DNA of 64,000 nt from Photobacterium sanctipauli (lineage in GTDB: Bacteria > Pseudomonadota > Gammaproteobacteria > Enterobacterales > Vibrionaceae). Of this stretch, positions 27,438-36,085 are shown piece by piece. Positions within the stretch are counted from its first letter, which is position 1. Each line of letters begins with the position of its first letter. Location of the stretch: contig NZ_PYMA01000004.1 of NCBI RefSeq assembly GCF_003026495.1, positions 232,123 through 296,122 on the forward strand, in the 5' to 3' direction. A model generated the notes under the pieces. It made no database searches and had not been told where the DNA came from. It saw nothing but the letters and a program-made list of their open reading frames with translations. The position numbers and the translations under genes are program-made.

Positions 27438-28451
27438 ATGAAAAAAATACTACTCACTGCTGCTATTTCGACTTTACTAGCCCCACAACTTGCTTCTGCT
27501 GCCGAAGAGGTCAATGTCTACTCTTATCGTCAACCATTCTTAGTTGAACCTCTGTTTAATGAATTCACCAAAGAAACGGGCATTAAAGTAAATGTGAAAT
27601 TTGCCAAAGAAGGCTTTACTGAAATGCTCAAAAAAGAGGGCCAATACAGTCCAGCTGATATTGTTCTAACCACTGACATTGGTCATCTTGTCGAACTGTC
27701 TGATAACGATCTAGTTCAAGGCGTTAATAACGAAACGATAAATGAGAATATCCCAAGTCAGTACCGTGACAGCGAAGGTGAATGGTTTGCACTAACCTTA
27801 CGTACTCGTAACGTACAGTCATCTAAAGATCGTGTTGGTCAGCTACCTGCCGACTTTGATTACATGGATTTGGCCTCGCCGGAATGGAAAGGAAAAATCT
27901 GTACTCGTTCTGGTAAACACCACTACAACATTTCGTTGGTCTCTTCGATGATCGCCCACCATGGCGAAGCAGAAGCTAAAAAATGGCTAGAAGGCTTCAA
28001 AGCTAACCTTGCTCGCAAACCTCAAGGCAATGACCGTGGCCAGGTAAAAGCCGTAAAAGAGGGTTTATGTGACTTGGCAGTAAGCAATAGTTACTACTTC
28101 GGTAAAATGCTTGAAAACGAAAACCAACGAGCATGGGCAGAAGCGGTTTACATTAACTTCCCTGGCCAACAAACTAGCGGTACCCATGTCAATGTGAGCG
28201 GTATGGCCATGGCCAAATACGCACCTAACGATGACAATGCCATTAAACTCATGGAGTTCCTAACAGCCAGCAAAGCACAAGAAATGTATGCCGCTGTAAA
28301 CTTCGAGTACCCGGTAAAAGAAGGGGTTAAACGCTCTGAGCTCGTTGCATCATGGGGTGATTTTAAAGCTGACGACCTATCGCTAGAAAAAATCTCAAAC
28401 TACCGAAGCACAGCCGTTAAACTACTTGATGAAGTGAAATTTGACCTTTAA
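27438..28451 (+). CDS. fbpA: ferric iron-binding periplasmic protein (FbpA/FutA family)
   Basis: A 337-residue family 1 iron-binding protein with signal peptide (ending about LASAAE). The N lobe starts VNVYSYRQPFLVEPLF. The paired tyrosines of SNSYYFGKML match the iron-ligand tyrosines of this family. DLASPEWKGKICTRSGKHHYN is the usual middle segment in shortened form. It binds ferric iron in the periplasm for an FbpBC-type ABC importer. The permease and ATPase genes that normally follow are absent: a strong terminator lies 28 bases downstream. They must be elsewhere or another importer is used. The strong Fur box upstream predicts iron repression. Confidence 0.9.
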   Translation: MKKILLTAAISTLLAPQLASAAEEVNVYSYRQPFLVEPLFNEFTKETGIKVNVKFAKEGFTEMLKKEGQYSPADIVLTTDIGHLVELSDNDLVQGVNNETINENIPSQYRDSEGEWFALTLRTRNVQSSKDRVGQLPADFDYMDLASPEWKGKICTRSGKHHYNISLVSSMIAHHGEAEAKKWLEGFKANLARKPQGNDRGQVKAVKEGLCDLAVSNSYYFGKMLENENQRAWAEAVYINFPGQQTSGTHVNVSGMAMAKYAPNDDNAIKLMEFLTASKAQEMYAAVNFEYPVKEGVKRSELVASWGDFKADDLSLEKISNYRSTAVKLLDEVKFDL

Positions 28452-28479
28452 CGTCAACGACGTACTTAGATAAAGAATA

Positions 28480-28516
28480 AAGGCCATGTCAGAACGAATA
28501 CATCTAACATGGCCTT
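28480..28516 (+). terminator. terminator after fbpA
   Basis: AAGGCCATGTCAGA and TCTAACATGGCCTT form a 14-bp stem with one mismatch. It closes the fbpA transcript and may also serve the convergent phosphoesterase gene. Confidence 0.75.
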
Positions 28517-28554
28517 GTAGCTAATCTGTACTAATACAGCTAAGCAAGCTAATT

Positions 28555-30699
28555 TTACTTCATCAATTCACGCTCAGTCGCGTCTTTCAAGTCAGTCAGC
28601 GTTTGATTTTCAGTATCAATCAAGAAATGGTCGCTGGCATTGCCGGTTGCGAATTTATCAAGAATGACAAACAAGCTGCCAAAACGCGACTTGAATACAT
28701 CGCCCACGCTGTAATCACCGAGATCACCGATTTCTGAATCAATCGTGCCATCAAATTCTGACAACTCGTCGCTCAATACTTTATATTGAGGCAACACTGC
28801 TGGGTCGATATCACGGAAAGCCAACTCATCAGCATTACGTAAACGATAGAAATCAACCGCCAGCTCTTCACCCGTCCACTGAGCAAAGTCTTCAAGCGCT
28901 AGGCCATTATCTTGCGCAATCGCTTCAGCCTTCGCTGTTGCTGCTGCCCAGTCAGCCTTGAATTGCTCCCAGTCGCTATTTTTAAGCGCAGCGCAGCCTG
29001 TGATATCAATACCGAGCTCTTCTGCTAGTTGGCATACAGTAAAATCAGTTTCAATCTGCGACATAATGAGCATGTCATCGCCATTCATATTCATGATCAT
29101 ATGGCGCATTTCAACAGGCCAGTCACCCGGCAGGAAGCGTAGTCGCGTCAACTCTTTGATGTGCCAATCTGTTAGCTCGTAATAAGTCTCAGACTTCAGA
29201 ATATCTTCATTCCAAATATTGGCTTTCGCCTCTTCATCATTGCCAGCCAAATCTGTTAGGTGCTTATGCTCTTCCTCATAATGCTCAAACAGCTCATTGA
29301 AGCGCTCAACCTTGTCGATAATGACTGTTTCTACTTCAATTTGGTTATCTGGTCGGATATTCAATACCTTATAGGCTGGAATGTAGCCTGCTAAAGACGG
29401 CGCTTGAATGTTAAACAAGGTATGCTGTTCACCATTTATCACGTACTGCTTCATACCAGTATCATTGAAGTGCATATGACCACCAACATGAACACTTAGC
29501 CCCGTTGCCGCCAATGCCTTACTGGTTTCCTCATCAGGCTTGCGCGAGAGCTGGAACTTACCCTCGCCAAATAAGTCCTCGATATCTTCAGAGGCACCGT
29601 TGTAGAACTCAGTCATTGGGAAGTGACTGAAAGATACTAACGTCTTATTCTGCTCTTTCGCCGCCTTTACCACATCGCGGATCCAATCAATAACATGCGC
29701 TTTATGGGTCAGCATCATGTTGTAACCCGCATTACCCGAACCATCGTAATCATTCGGGTTCGCCTCGCCACCAACAGAACCTTCAACTGGACGATATACA
29801 TTGGCATCAATTGCCAGCAACCAAAGTCCTTTCACTGGCTCTACGAGGTAGCTTGAATCCGGCACTTCCGAACAGCTGGTGTACCCCTCTTCTTTGTAAC
29901 CCCCACCTGTTCCCTCATGACAAATTTCATACATCCGGTTGGTGTAATCCGCTTCTTTCATCGCAACATCGAACGAGTAGTTCTGACGAGCTTCATCACT
30001 GCTGTAAGGGGTTTCAAAATATAGGTATTGCTCTTGTGGGTAAAAACCATGGGCACCCAAAATACTCATGATATCTTTATACCCCCAGTGCACCACCTCA
30101 TCACTACAAATCACTGAATGCGAGTCTTCGCGATCAATTGGCTGCTGAGGATTAACACACTTGTCATGCTCAAGGCTATAAATTGGTTGCTTCAAGCCCC
30201 CTTCACCTAAGTAGTCATCTTTACCAGCTGGCTGAATAAAAGGCCGGTTTGGATCGTGGTTACCCGGTGCTGCGAAGAACTCTAAGCCATGTTTTTCACG
30301 GTAGGTGTCAAAAATCTTTACCAAACCTCGCATGTGAACCGGTTGGCCGTCATCACTAAAGTCACCCGGCAAAGCAACGTACTTAATACCACGGTCAACA
30401 ATGTCATCCAAAGCAGCTAATAAGGCAAAATAGTTTTCATTGAAAAGGCGTGTCGAGCCCATTTGTGAGGCCATGGTACGAATTGTTGCACCTTCACCAC
30501 TTGCTGAGTTAGGCAACCCATCAAATGCGCCATCCTCAAAGTCGCCATAGATATCGTGAAAGTGGATATCGGGCATAAAAGCAACTTGCATAGAAGTTTC
30601 TAAGCCACCTTTACCGTCTTCATCAGACGAGCTTGAGTTACAGCCAACTAATGTTGCTGCTGTCAGCAACGACAATGCCGACAGAGTCCATTTTTTCAT
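28555..30699 (-). CDS. calcineurin-like metallophosphoesterase lipoprotein
   Basis: A 714-residue lipoprotein: the signal ends in the lipobox TLVGC, followed by a serine/aspartate linker. The metallophosphoesterase core holds the two-metal motifs in order: MPDIHFHD, LPGDFSDDG, APGNHDPN, SFSHFPM and HVGGHMHFND. The remaining C-terminal third is helical and acidic with no recognised domain. The protein is attached to an envelope membrane and could hydrolyse phosphate esters, nucleotides or phosphodiesters outside the cytoplasm. It is a single gene between convergent fbpA and the EF-G-like gene. The substrate is unknown. Confidence 0.88.
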   Translation of the reverse strand: MKKWTLSALSLLTAATLVGCNSSSSDEDGKGGLETSMQVAFMPDIHFHDIYGDFEDGAFDGLPNSASGEGATIRTMASQMGSTRLFNENYFALLAALDDIVDRGIKYVALPGDFSDDGQPVHMRGLVKIFDTYREKHGLEFFAAPGNHDPNRPFIQPAGKDDYLGEGGLKQPIYSLEHDKCVNPQQPIDREDSHSVICSDEVVHWGYKDIMSILGAHGFYPQEQYLYFETPYSSDEARQNYSFDVAMKEADYTNRMYEICHEGTGGGYKEEGYTSCSEVPDSSYLVEPVKGLWLLAIDANVYRPVEGSVGGEANPNDYDGSGNAGYNMMLTHKAHVIDWIRDVVKAAKEQNKTLVSFSHFPMTEFYNGASEDIEDLFGEGKFQLSRKPDEETSKALAATGLSVHVGGHMHFNDTGMKQYVINGEQHTLFNIQAPSLAGYIPAYKVLNIRPDNQIEVETVIIDKVERFNELFEHYEEEHKHLTDLAGNDEEAKANIWNEDILKSETYYELTDWHIKELTRLRFLPGDWPVEMRHMIMNMNGDDMLIMSQIETDFTVCQLAEELGIDITGCAALKNSDWEQFKADWAAATAKAEAIAQDNGLALEDFAQWTGEELAVDFYRLRNADELAFRDIDPAVLPQYKVLSDELSEFDGTIDSEIGDLGDYSVGDVFKSRFGSLFVILDKFATGNASDHFLIDTENQTLTDLKDATERELMK

Positions 30700-30911
30700 T
30701 TATATGTTCCTGATTAGACTTCAAAAATCGGCAGGAAGATTAGGAAAGATTGATGACAGGTTAGCTCTATTTTAATGACAAATTAGTTACCATAACCATG
30801 AAATGCCAACTTAGTTCATAAATTCACTGAACGTCGATTACTTTGCATTTGGCTTGTGAATCAGTATTTAACTCTAAATAACCTGTATCTATTCAAATGA
30901 TGACGTAATAC

Positions 30912-30947
30912 AAAAAAAGCGCCCATATTACTTTGACTATGGGCGCT
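30912..30947 (-). terminator. terminator after the EF-G-like gene
   Basis: AGCGCCCATA and TATGGGCGCT form a perfect 10-bp stem with a ten-base loop, followed on the minus strand by seven U residues. The remaining bases of 30700-30989 show nothing else. Confidence 0.88.
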
Positions 30948-30989
30948 TATATTGTGTGCTATTAAGGCACCGAGCCGTCATGCCTCGCG

Positions 30990-33011
30990 TTAATGCACAG
31001 CAGCCTCTTTGCATACTTTATCTTGAACCATGGTCGGCGCTGGCTCGTAATGGCTCATTCTAAGGTTAAAGCTGCCTTCACCGCCTGTCATAGCACGTAG
31101 ACGCTGGGCATAATCTACCAACTCGTTTTGTGGTACCCTGGCTTCAATTGTTGTGAAGTTATTGTCTTCAGATTGGGTACCAAGGATCACACCTCGGTTA
31201 CCCGCAAGATCACCGGTCACGTCACCCACATCGGGGGTCGGTATTTGCAGTGTCAACTCAACGATTGGCTCAAGTACAATTGGGTTAGCATTGTTTACCG
31301 CATCCAAAAAAGCCTTTTTCCCGGCAATAACAAATGCAATCTCTTTTGAGTCCACCGAATGGAACTTACCATCGTAAACTGTCACCTCGATGTCTTTTAG
31401 CGGATTGCCGGATATCGCCCCTTCCGCGAGTGCTTGACGTATTCCTTTCTCAACCGCAGGAATAAGCGAAGTAGGTATCGCACCGCCTACAACCTTATTG
31501 ACAAAATTAAAGCCTGCGCCGCGCTCTAGCGGCTTCACCCTTAGCTGCACTTCGCCAAACTGCCCTGCACCACCACTCTGCTTTTTATGGCGATAATGCC
31601 CCTCTGCAGGTTGCGTGATCGTTTCAAAGTACTCAATACTTGGCTGCTGGGTATCAACGTTTAACTTGTACAGCGTCGCCATCTTCTCTAGCGCTACTTT
31701 CAAGTGAAATTCACCCTGGCCACTTAAAACGGTTTCGTTGGTTCTCGCTCTATGCTCTATTCGCAAGGATGGATCTTCTGAGGCAATCTTACCAAGTACT
31801 TCTGATAGCTTCTGCTCATCACCACGTTTAATTGGCCTGATCGCCAAGCCAGACATTGGCTCAGGAAAGTCTAACGTTCGCATATAAACGCCATCTTCGT
31901 CATGAGAATCATGAACCACAGAATCAAACGCCAGTTCATCCACTTTTGCCAGCACACAAAAATCACCGGCTCGGGCACGGCCTATCTCATTGCGTTTTTT
32001 CCCCTGCAGTTGATAAAGGTGCCCTACTTTGAACGCCTTATTGCTCTCACCTATATATAGCTGAGAGCCTGCGTTTATCTCACCTTGGAAAACACGAAGG
32101 TAGGCCAATTTACCCAAATACGGATCAACGCTAATTTTGAATACATGAGCAACGATATGATCCAGCTGATCACAGTCGACACGGATCAGCTTGCCCCCTT
32201 TCTCTAGCATCGGCGGATTACCTTCATCAGGCATCGGCATTAACTCAGCTAAAGTTCGTAATAAAAGCGGTATGCCTATACCCGTTTCTGCCGATACAAA
32301 ACAAATTGGAATCACATGCCCGGTGCGCAATGCTTCTTCAAATGGGTCATGCAGCTGCTGCGGATTAAGCTCAGAACCTTGCTCTAAGTAGATTTCCATC
32401 AATGCTTCATCAACTTCGATAACTTGATCAATCAACTTTTCATGGGCTGACTCAACAGAATCAAACAAGGTTGCTTGTTCATAATCAGGTTCAAAATAGC
32501 AATCCACCACACCGCGACCGTCGCTAGTCGGTAAGTTGATCGCCAAACACTCATCGCCGAAATGCTGCTGAATTTCTGCCAATAAGCCGGCTAACTTTTC
32601 AGGGTTAAGGTCCAACTTGTTAATGATGATCATCTGGCACTTCTGTTGCTCTTGAGCAAACGCATAAAGCCGATCGGAAAGTTGGTTGATGGGTGTATTA
32701 GCATCAAGGACTAATGCTGTTGTCTCTACCGAAGGGTACACACTCAGGGTGCGACCAAGTAAATCAGGTAATCCCGGCGTATCAATGACATTCATGCGAT
32801 GCGACTGCCAACTCAGTGCTACGGGTGTGGCTTCGATACTGTGCTGGTATTGGATAGATTGAGCATCAAAGTCCGTTATTGTGTCACCGGCTTTGATATT
32901 CCCGAGATGGGTAGAAGAGTGGGAATCAAACAAGAGTCGTTCAACAAGGGAGGTTTTACCTACCCCACTTTGGCCAACTAGCGCAATGTTACGAATTTCA
33001 TTCACAGACAT
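30990..33011 (-). CDS. elongation factor G-like GTPase (second EF-G type)
   Basis: A 673-residue translation-factor GTPase, slightly shorter than housekeeping EF-G. G1 is GQSGVGKTSLV, G3 is VIDTPGLPDLL, G4 is INKLD, and SAETGIG is the likely G5. Domains II to V follow, with PSLRIEHRARTNETVLSGQGEFHL in domain III and HYRHKKQSGGAGQFGEV in domain IV. The gene stands alone rather than in the str operon with rpsL, rpsG and tuf, so it is the EF-G-like paralogue many proteobacteria carry. Its precise task in translocation or ribosome recycling is not established. Confidence 0.85.
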   Translation of the reverse strand: MSVNEIRNIALVGQSGVGKTSLVERLLFDSHSSTHLGNIKAGDTITDFDAQSIQYQHSIEATPVALSWQSHRMNVIDTPGLPDLLGRTLSVYPSVETTALVLDANTPINQLSDRLYAFAQEQQKCQMIIINKLDLNPEKLAGLLAEIQQHFGDECLAINLPTSDGRGVVDCYFEPDYEQATLFDSVESAHEKLIDQVIEVDEALMEIYLEQGSELNPQQLHDPFEEALRTGHVIPICFVSAETGIGIPLLLRTLAELMPMPDEGNPPMLEKGGKLIRVDCDQLDHIVAHVFKISVDPYLGKLAYLRVFQGEINAGSQLYIGESNKAFKVGHLYQLQGKKRNEIGRARAGDFCVLAKVDELAFDSVVHDSHDEDGVYMRTLDFPEPMSGLAIRPIKRGDEQKLSEVLGKIASEDPSLRIEHRARTNETVLSGQGEFHLKVALEKMATLYKLNVDTQQPSIEYFETITQPAEGHYRHKKQSGGAGQFGEVQLRVKPLERGAGFNFVNKVVGGAIPTSLIPAVEKGIRQALAEGAISGNPLKDIEVTVYDGKFHSVDSKEIAFVIAGKKAFLDAVNNANPIVLEPIVELTLQIPTPDVGDVTGDLAGNRGVILGTQSEDNNFTTIEARVPQNELVDYAQRLRAMTGGEGSFNLRMSHYEPAPTMVQDKVCKEAAVH

Positions 33012-33246
33012 AATAAGTCCCCTTTTAGAATTTAAACGTAGGCTCGGCGATTGGGTGGCGGGTCTACCGCCTCATCGTCTTCCACGTCATTTTTCTAATC
33101 GGAACTTTCATAGGCTATGGTCCTACTCGAGACATACTACCAACCTAGATACGCGCTTAAATAATAGTCAGAATTTAATGATGCGCCTATATCCTTACAT
33201 TTACTGTGAGTAATTTCATATCGAGTGAGATTGAAAGCAGAGTGTT

Positions 33247-33320
33247 AATAAAAAAGGCCGTAATTGTGACAACTGTCGCCCAACAAATCTCAGTTAGGGA
33301 GTTATCACAACAACGACCTT
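33247..33320 (-). terminator. long imperfect hairpin and U-tract ending the TonB2 operon
   Basis: AAGG, CGT and TTGTGA on the left pair with TCACAA, ACG and CCTT on the right, with small internal loops. The minus-strand transcript continues into TTTTTTATTAAC. It ends the TPR-protein gene. The remaining part of 33012-33246 is the leader of the EF-G-like gene and shows no other feature. Confidence 0.7.
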
Positions 33321-33346
33321 CGATCCTTGCTGGCAGTGTATCGGTA

Positions 33347-34510
33347 TCAGCTATTCATTTTTCGCATTTGGCTTAGGTACTTAATCCAGCTTTTAGAAGC
33401 AGATGTCGATTCGATGTTATCGGCCCGTTTGGCATGAAGAATAGCTTTGTCAAAGTCTGCAAGCTTGTAGTAGGCTCGTACACGCGCCAATTCAACATCA
33501 GCAGCCCGCTTATTGTCTGACACTTTGTCTAACTCAGCCAATGCCGCATTATATTGACCCTCTTGCAAAAGTACTTGAGCTAAAGGCCAGCGGTATTTGG
33601 CATCTAGTTTCGCTGCCACTTTCCATGCTGTAATCGCCTTATCCCACTCTTTTGCCATCTGCCAATATTGAGCTTGTGCAGAAGCCAGATCTATATCTGA
33701 TTTAACTTCATCAAGCTCAGCATAAATACGAGCTGCTCGCTCCGGCACACCATTTTGTGCATAAAGCTGACCCAGAGTTTTTAAGTCTTGCTGGCTAAGC
33801 TCAACGCCTTGGCGGTTTGCCATCGCTAATGTACCTAGGGCATTTTTAGACTGGCCAAGACGAAGCTGTATACCAGCCAGTTGCTGCCACCAGACAACCT
33901 TTTCAGGCTCAAGTGCAATTAGCGCTTCAAGCGTCGGAATTGATGCTTTCCACTGCTTTAACTGTAATTGGGCACCAAGCTTAATCGTTAACGGCTGTAC
34001 ATCTACTTTTGAAGCAAATCTAATATGCTGATCTATGGCTTTTAAAACTGGCTGCCACTCTTCAATCTGGTAATGAGATTGAGCAATTCGTAGCCAAAGT
34101 TCGTCCGCTTTCTGATTCTCAGGAATAGACTTAGTCAGCTCGTAATAGTGAGGCAAAGCACGCTTGAATTGCTCATCAGACAACAAGATATCGGCAAGCA
34201 TGCGCTGAGTAACCCAAGCCTGTTCATCTTCCAATAAACCCGAGCTTACAGCTTGAGTTAGGTTGTCTATCGCAGCAGTTAAGTTACCCTGCTGCCAATA
34301 GAACACCCCAAGCATTCGCTGAACAAAGGCCTGATCGTAAGCTCTTGAAGGCGAAAGCTCTTTAAGGATTGCTATGGCTTCGTCTAGCTTATCTTCTTGC
34401 TGAAGGTTATTGGCACGTTGTACGCGTCCTGCCGTAAACTGTGATAACTCAGCTAGAACTGGGCTTGATGCCATGACTAAAGCAATAACTAACGCAAATT
34501 TCTTGATCAT
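33347..34510 (-). CDS. TPR-repeat protein of the TonB2 operon
   Basis: A 387-residue exported protein: signal peptide (FALVIALVMASSPVLA) followed by about eight to ten TPR-like helical repeats, for example DEAIAILKELSPSRAYDQAF and QWKASIPTLEALIALEPEK. Such a protein is the usual last gene in TonB2 clusters with TtpC. It is presumably periplasmic and may help TonB2 complex assembly or receptor contact. Its start overlaps the tonB2 end by four bases. No catalytic motif is expected. The assignment to the TonB2 system rests on position. Confidence 0.83.
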   Translation of the reverse strand: MIKKFALVIALVMASSPVLAELSQFTAGRVQRANNLQQEDKLDEAIAILKELSPSRAYDQAFVQRMLGVFYWQQGNLTAAIDNLTQAVSSGLLEDEQAWVTQRMLADILLSDEQFKRALPHYYELTKSIPENQKADELWLRIAQSHYQIEEWQPVLKAIDQHIRFASKVDVQPLTIKLGAQLQLKQWKASIPTLEALIALEPEKVVWWQQLAGIQLRLGQSKNALGTLAMANRQGVELSQQDLKTLGQLYAQNGVPERAARIYAELDEVKSDIDLASAQAQYWQMAKEWDKAITAWKVAAKLDAKYRWPLAQVLLQEGQYNAALAELDKVSDNKRAADVELARVRAYYKLADFDKAILHAKRADNIESTSASKSWIKYLSQMRKMNS

Positions 34511-35121
34511 TTTTGTAGTTTAAACTCCAGTCGAACTGTTTGACCTACTTGAGAAATAGCACGGCCATCAACAACCTTTGGCTGATATTTCCACTTCTGT
34601 AGTGCACGCATCGCTTCACGTTCGAATAAACGGCGAGGTTGCGCTTCAATAACATTGATGTCCGTTGGTCGTCCTTGCGGATCGATTGTAAAGGACATGA
34701 CAACGTAACCTTCAGCACCTTGCTTCATTGCTCGAGATGGGTAACGAGGCTCAACACGATACAAAGGCATAGCCTGTTGGTTAGCACCAAAATCAGAGAA
34801 GGTCGGCACGTTAATCGCCAAGCCAGAAATAGCGGTGTCCAAGTTTAGACTCGGCATATTTGGCATCGCTGTATTGGTAACAGATTGTGTTGATGTCGGC
34901 ACTGCTTCCGGCGGTGGCTCAGGCGTTTCTGGTTTTTCTGGTACAGTACGCTGGCGACGTTGCGCTTCACGCTCTTGCTCTACCATCACCATGTCAAACG
35001 CGAGTGGCTTTTTATCTTCTTGCGCTCGCTGATGGCCGTTATCGACCATCCACGCCATAAAAGTAAAGAGCCCGAGAGCCATCGCAAACGCAAGCGGTAA
35101 CGCGATGAGAATTCGGAACAT
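34507..35121 (-). CDS. tonB2: TonB2-type energy transducer
   Basis: A 204-residue TonB protein, shorter than TonB1 types. A single N-terminal membrane anchor (FRILIALPLAFAMALGLFTF), a short proline-rich spacer (PEKPETPEPPPEAVP) and a C-terminal TonB domain with YPSRAMKQGAEGYVVMSFTI and ALQKWKYQPKVVDG are seen. It transmits proton-motive energy from ExbB/ExbD to outer-membrane receptors, most likely including the siderophore receptor next door. The start overlaps the exbD stop by one base (TAATG). Confidence 0.92.
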   Translation of the reverse strand: MFRILIALPLAFAMALGLFTFMAWMVDNGHQRAQEDKKPLAFDMVMVEQEREAQRRQRTVPEKPETPEPPPEAVPTSTQSVTNTAMPNMPSLNLDTAISGLAINVPTFSDFGANQQAMPLYRVEPRYPSRAMKQGAEGYVVMSFTIDPQGRPTDINVIEAQPRRLFEREAMRALQKWKYQPKVVDGRAISQVGQTVRLEFKLQK

Positions 35122-35525
35122 TAACGTTTCTCCGCAGCCAGAGCGATACCTTTAACACCAGCCCCTTTCGCAGCATCCATTACCTTCACAACCGTACCAT
35201 TGAAGGCATGTTCATCGGCTTGGATGACCAATGAAGCTTCAGGCTGCTCCAGCAATAAATGCTCAAGTGTCGCCTGTACACGCTCAACATCAACAACGCG
35301 CTTATCAATATAAATATCGTTAGCTGAAGTGATAGCAATAAAGATTCCAGCATCTTTCTGACTAACAACATTGCTTGCTTGAGGACGATTAACTTCAACA
35401 CCTGACTCTCGTACAAACGAACTGGTCACGATGAAGAAGATCAACATGATAAAGACAATATCAAGCATCGAGGTCAGATCGACCTGTGCTTCTTCACGGG
35501 CAGAAGACGGACGGCTCAGTCTCAT
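35121..35525 (-). CDS. exbD2: ExbD-family biopolymer transport protein
   Basis: A 134-residue ExbD with one transmembrane helix (MLDIVFIMLIFFIVTSSFV) carrying the conserved membrane aspartate (Asp in SMLDIVFI) that carries protons. The periplasmic domain includes IDKRVVDVERVQATLEHLL. It overlaps exbB2 by four bases and tonB2 by one, so it is strictly operonic. It forms the proton-driven motor with ExbB2 and TtpC. Confidence 0.92.
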   Translation of the reverse strand: MRLSRPSSAREEAQVDLTSMLDIVFIMLIFFIVTSSFVRESGVEVNRPQASNVVSQKDAGIFIAITSANDIYIDKRVVDVERVQATLEHLLLEQPEASLVIQADEHAFNGTVVKVMDAAKGAGVKGIALAAEKR

Positions 35526-36085
35526 CGCTTGCTCCTTAATAACTTTTCTAACTTAATTTCACGCAAGTGGCAGGCTTTAGACAATCGAGCATGAACAAAC
35601 ATACCAGACAGCGCAGCCACCATACCTGCCATAGTCGGCAACGTAGCAAGTGAAATCCCTGATGCCATCAGTTTTGGTTGGCTACTACCTTGAGTTGCCA
35701 TCACATCAAACACTGAAATCATACCGGTTACCGTACCTAGCAAGCCAAGCATCGGACAAATAGCCACAAGCACTTTGATTAGATTTAAATTCTGGTTAAG
35801 GGCAATGTGTGCCTGACTCAACCAACCATCACGCAACGCATGTGCATACCAAGAGGTTTGGTCTTCTCTTGCCTGCCATTTTGCCAGCCATGCTTTCTTC
35901 TGTTTTGGGTAGGTCATGAGCAGGTACAGCACCCGCTCAATCACCAAGATCCAACAGAAGATCACCACGGCGGCCAACCACCATAACACTTGGCCACCTT
36001 GGTTCATGAACTGTTCTAATGAGTACCACCAGGCTTCGAAGACCGATGCGTGAACAATAGGCACTTCGTACACAGTGTTTTCCAT
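35522..36085 (-). CDS. exbB2: ExbB-family proton channel protein
   Basis: A 187-residue MotA/TolQ/ExbB protein with three membrane helices: WWLAAVVIFCWILVIERVLYL near residue 40, VLVAICPMLGLLGTVTGMI near 120 and LATLPTMAGMVAALSGMFV near 150. The PMLGLLGTVTGMI motif is family-typical. It shares one base with the preceding ttpC gene. Together with ExbD2 it powers TonB2. Confidence 0.92.
   Translation of the reverse strand: MENTVYEVPIVHASVFEAWWYSLEQFMNQGGQVLWWLAAVVIFCWILVIERVLYLLMTYPKQKKAWLAKWQAREDQTSWYAHALRDGWLSQAHIALNQNLNLIKVLVAICPMLGLLGTVTGMISVFDVMATQGSSQPKLMASGISLATLPTMAGMVAALSGMFVHARLSKACHLREIKLEKLLRSKR

Noticed and set aside
32881..33213. 110-residue ORF opposite the EF-G-like gene start
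   Set aside because: It is largely antisense to the GTPase coding region and has no recognisable protein features.
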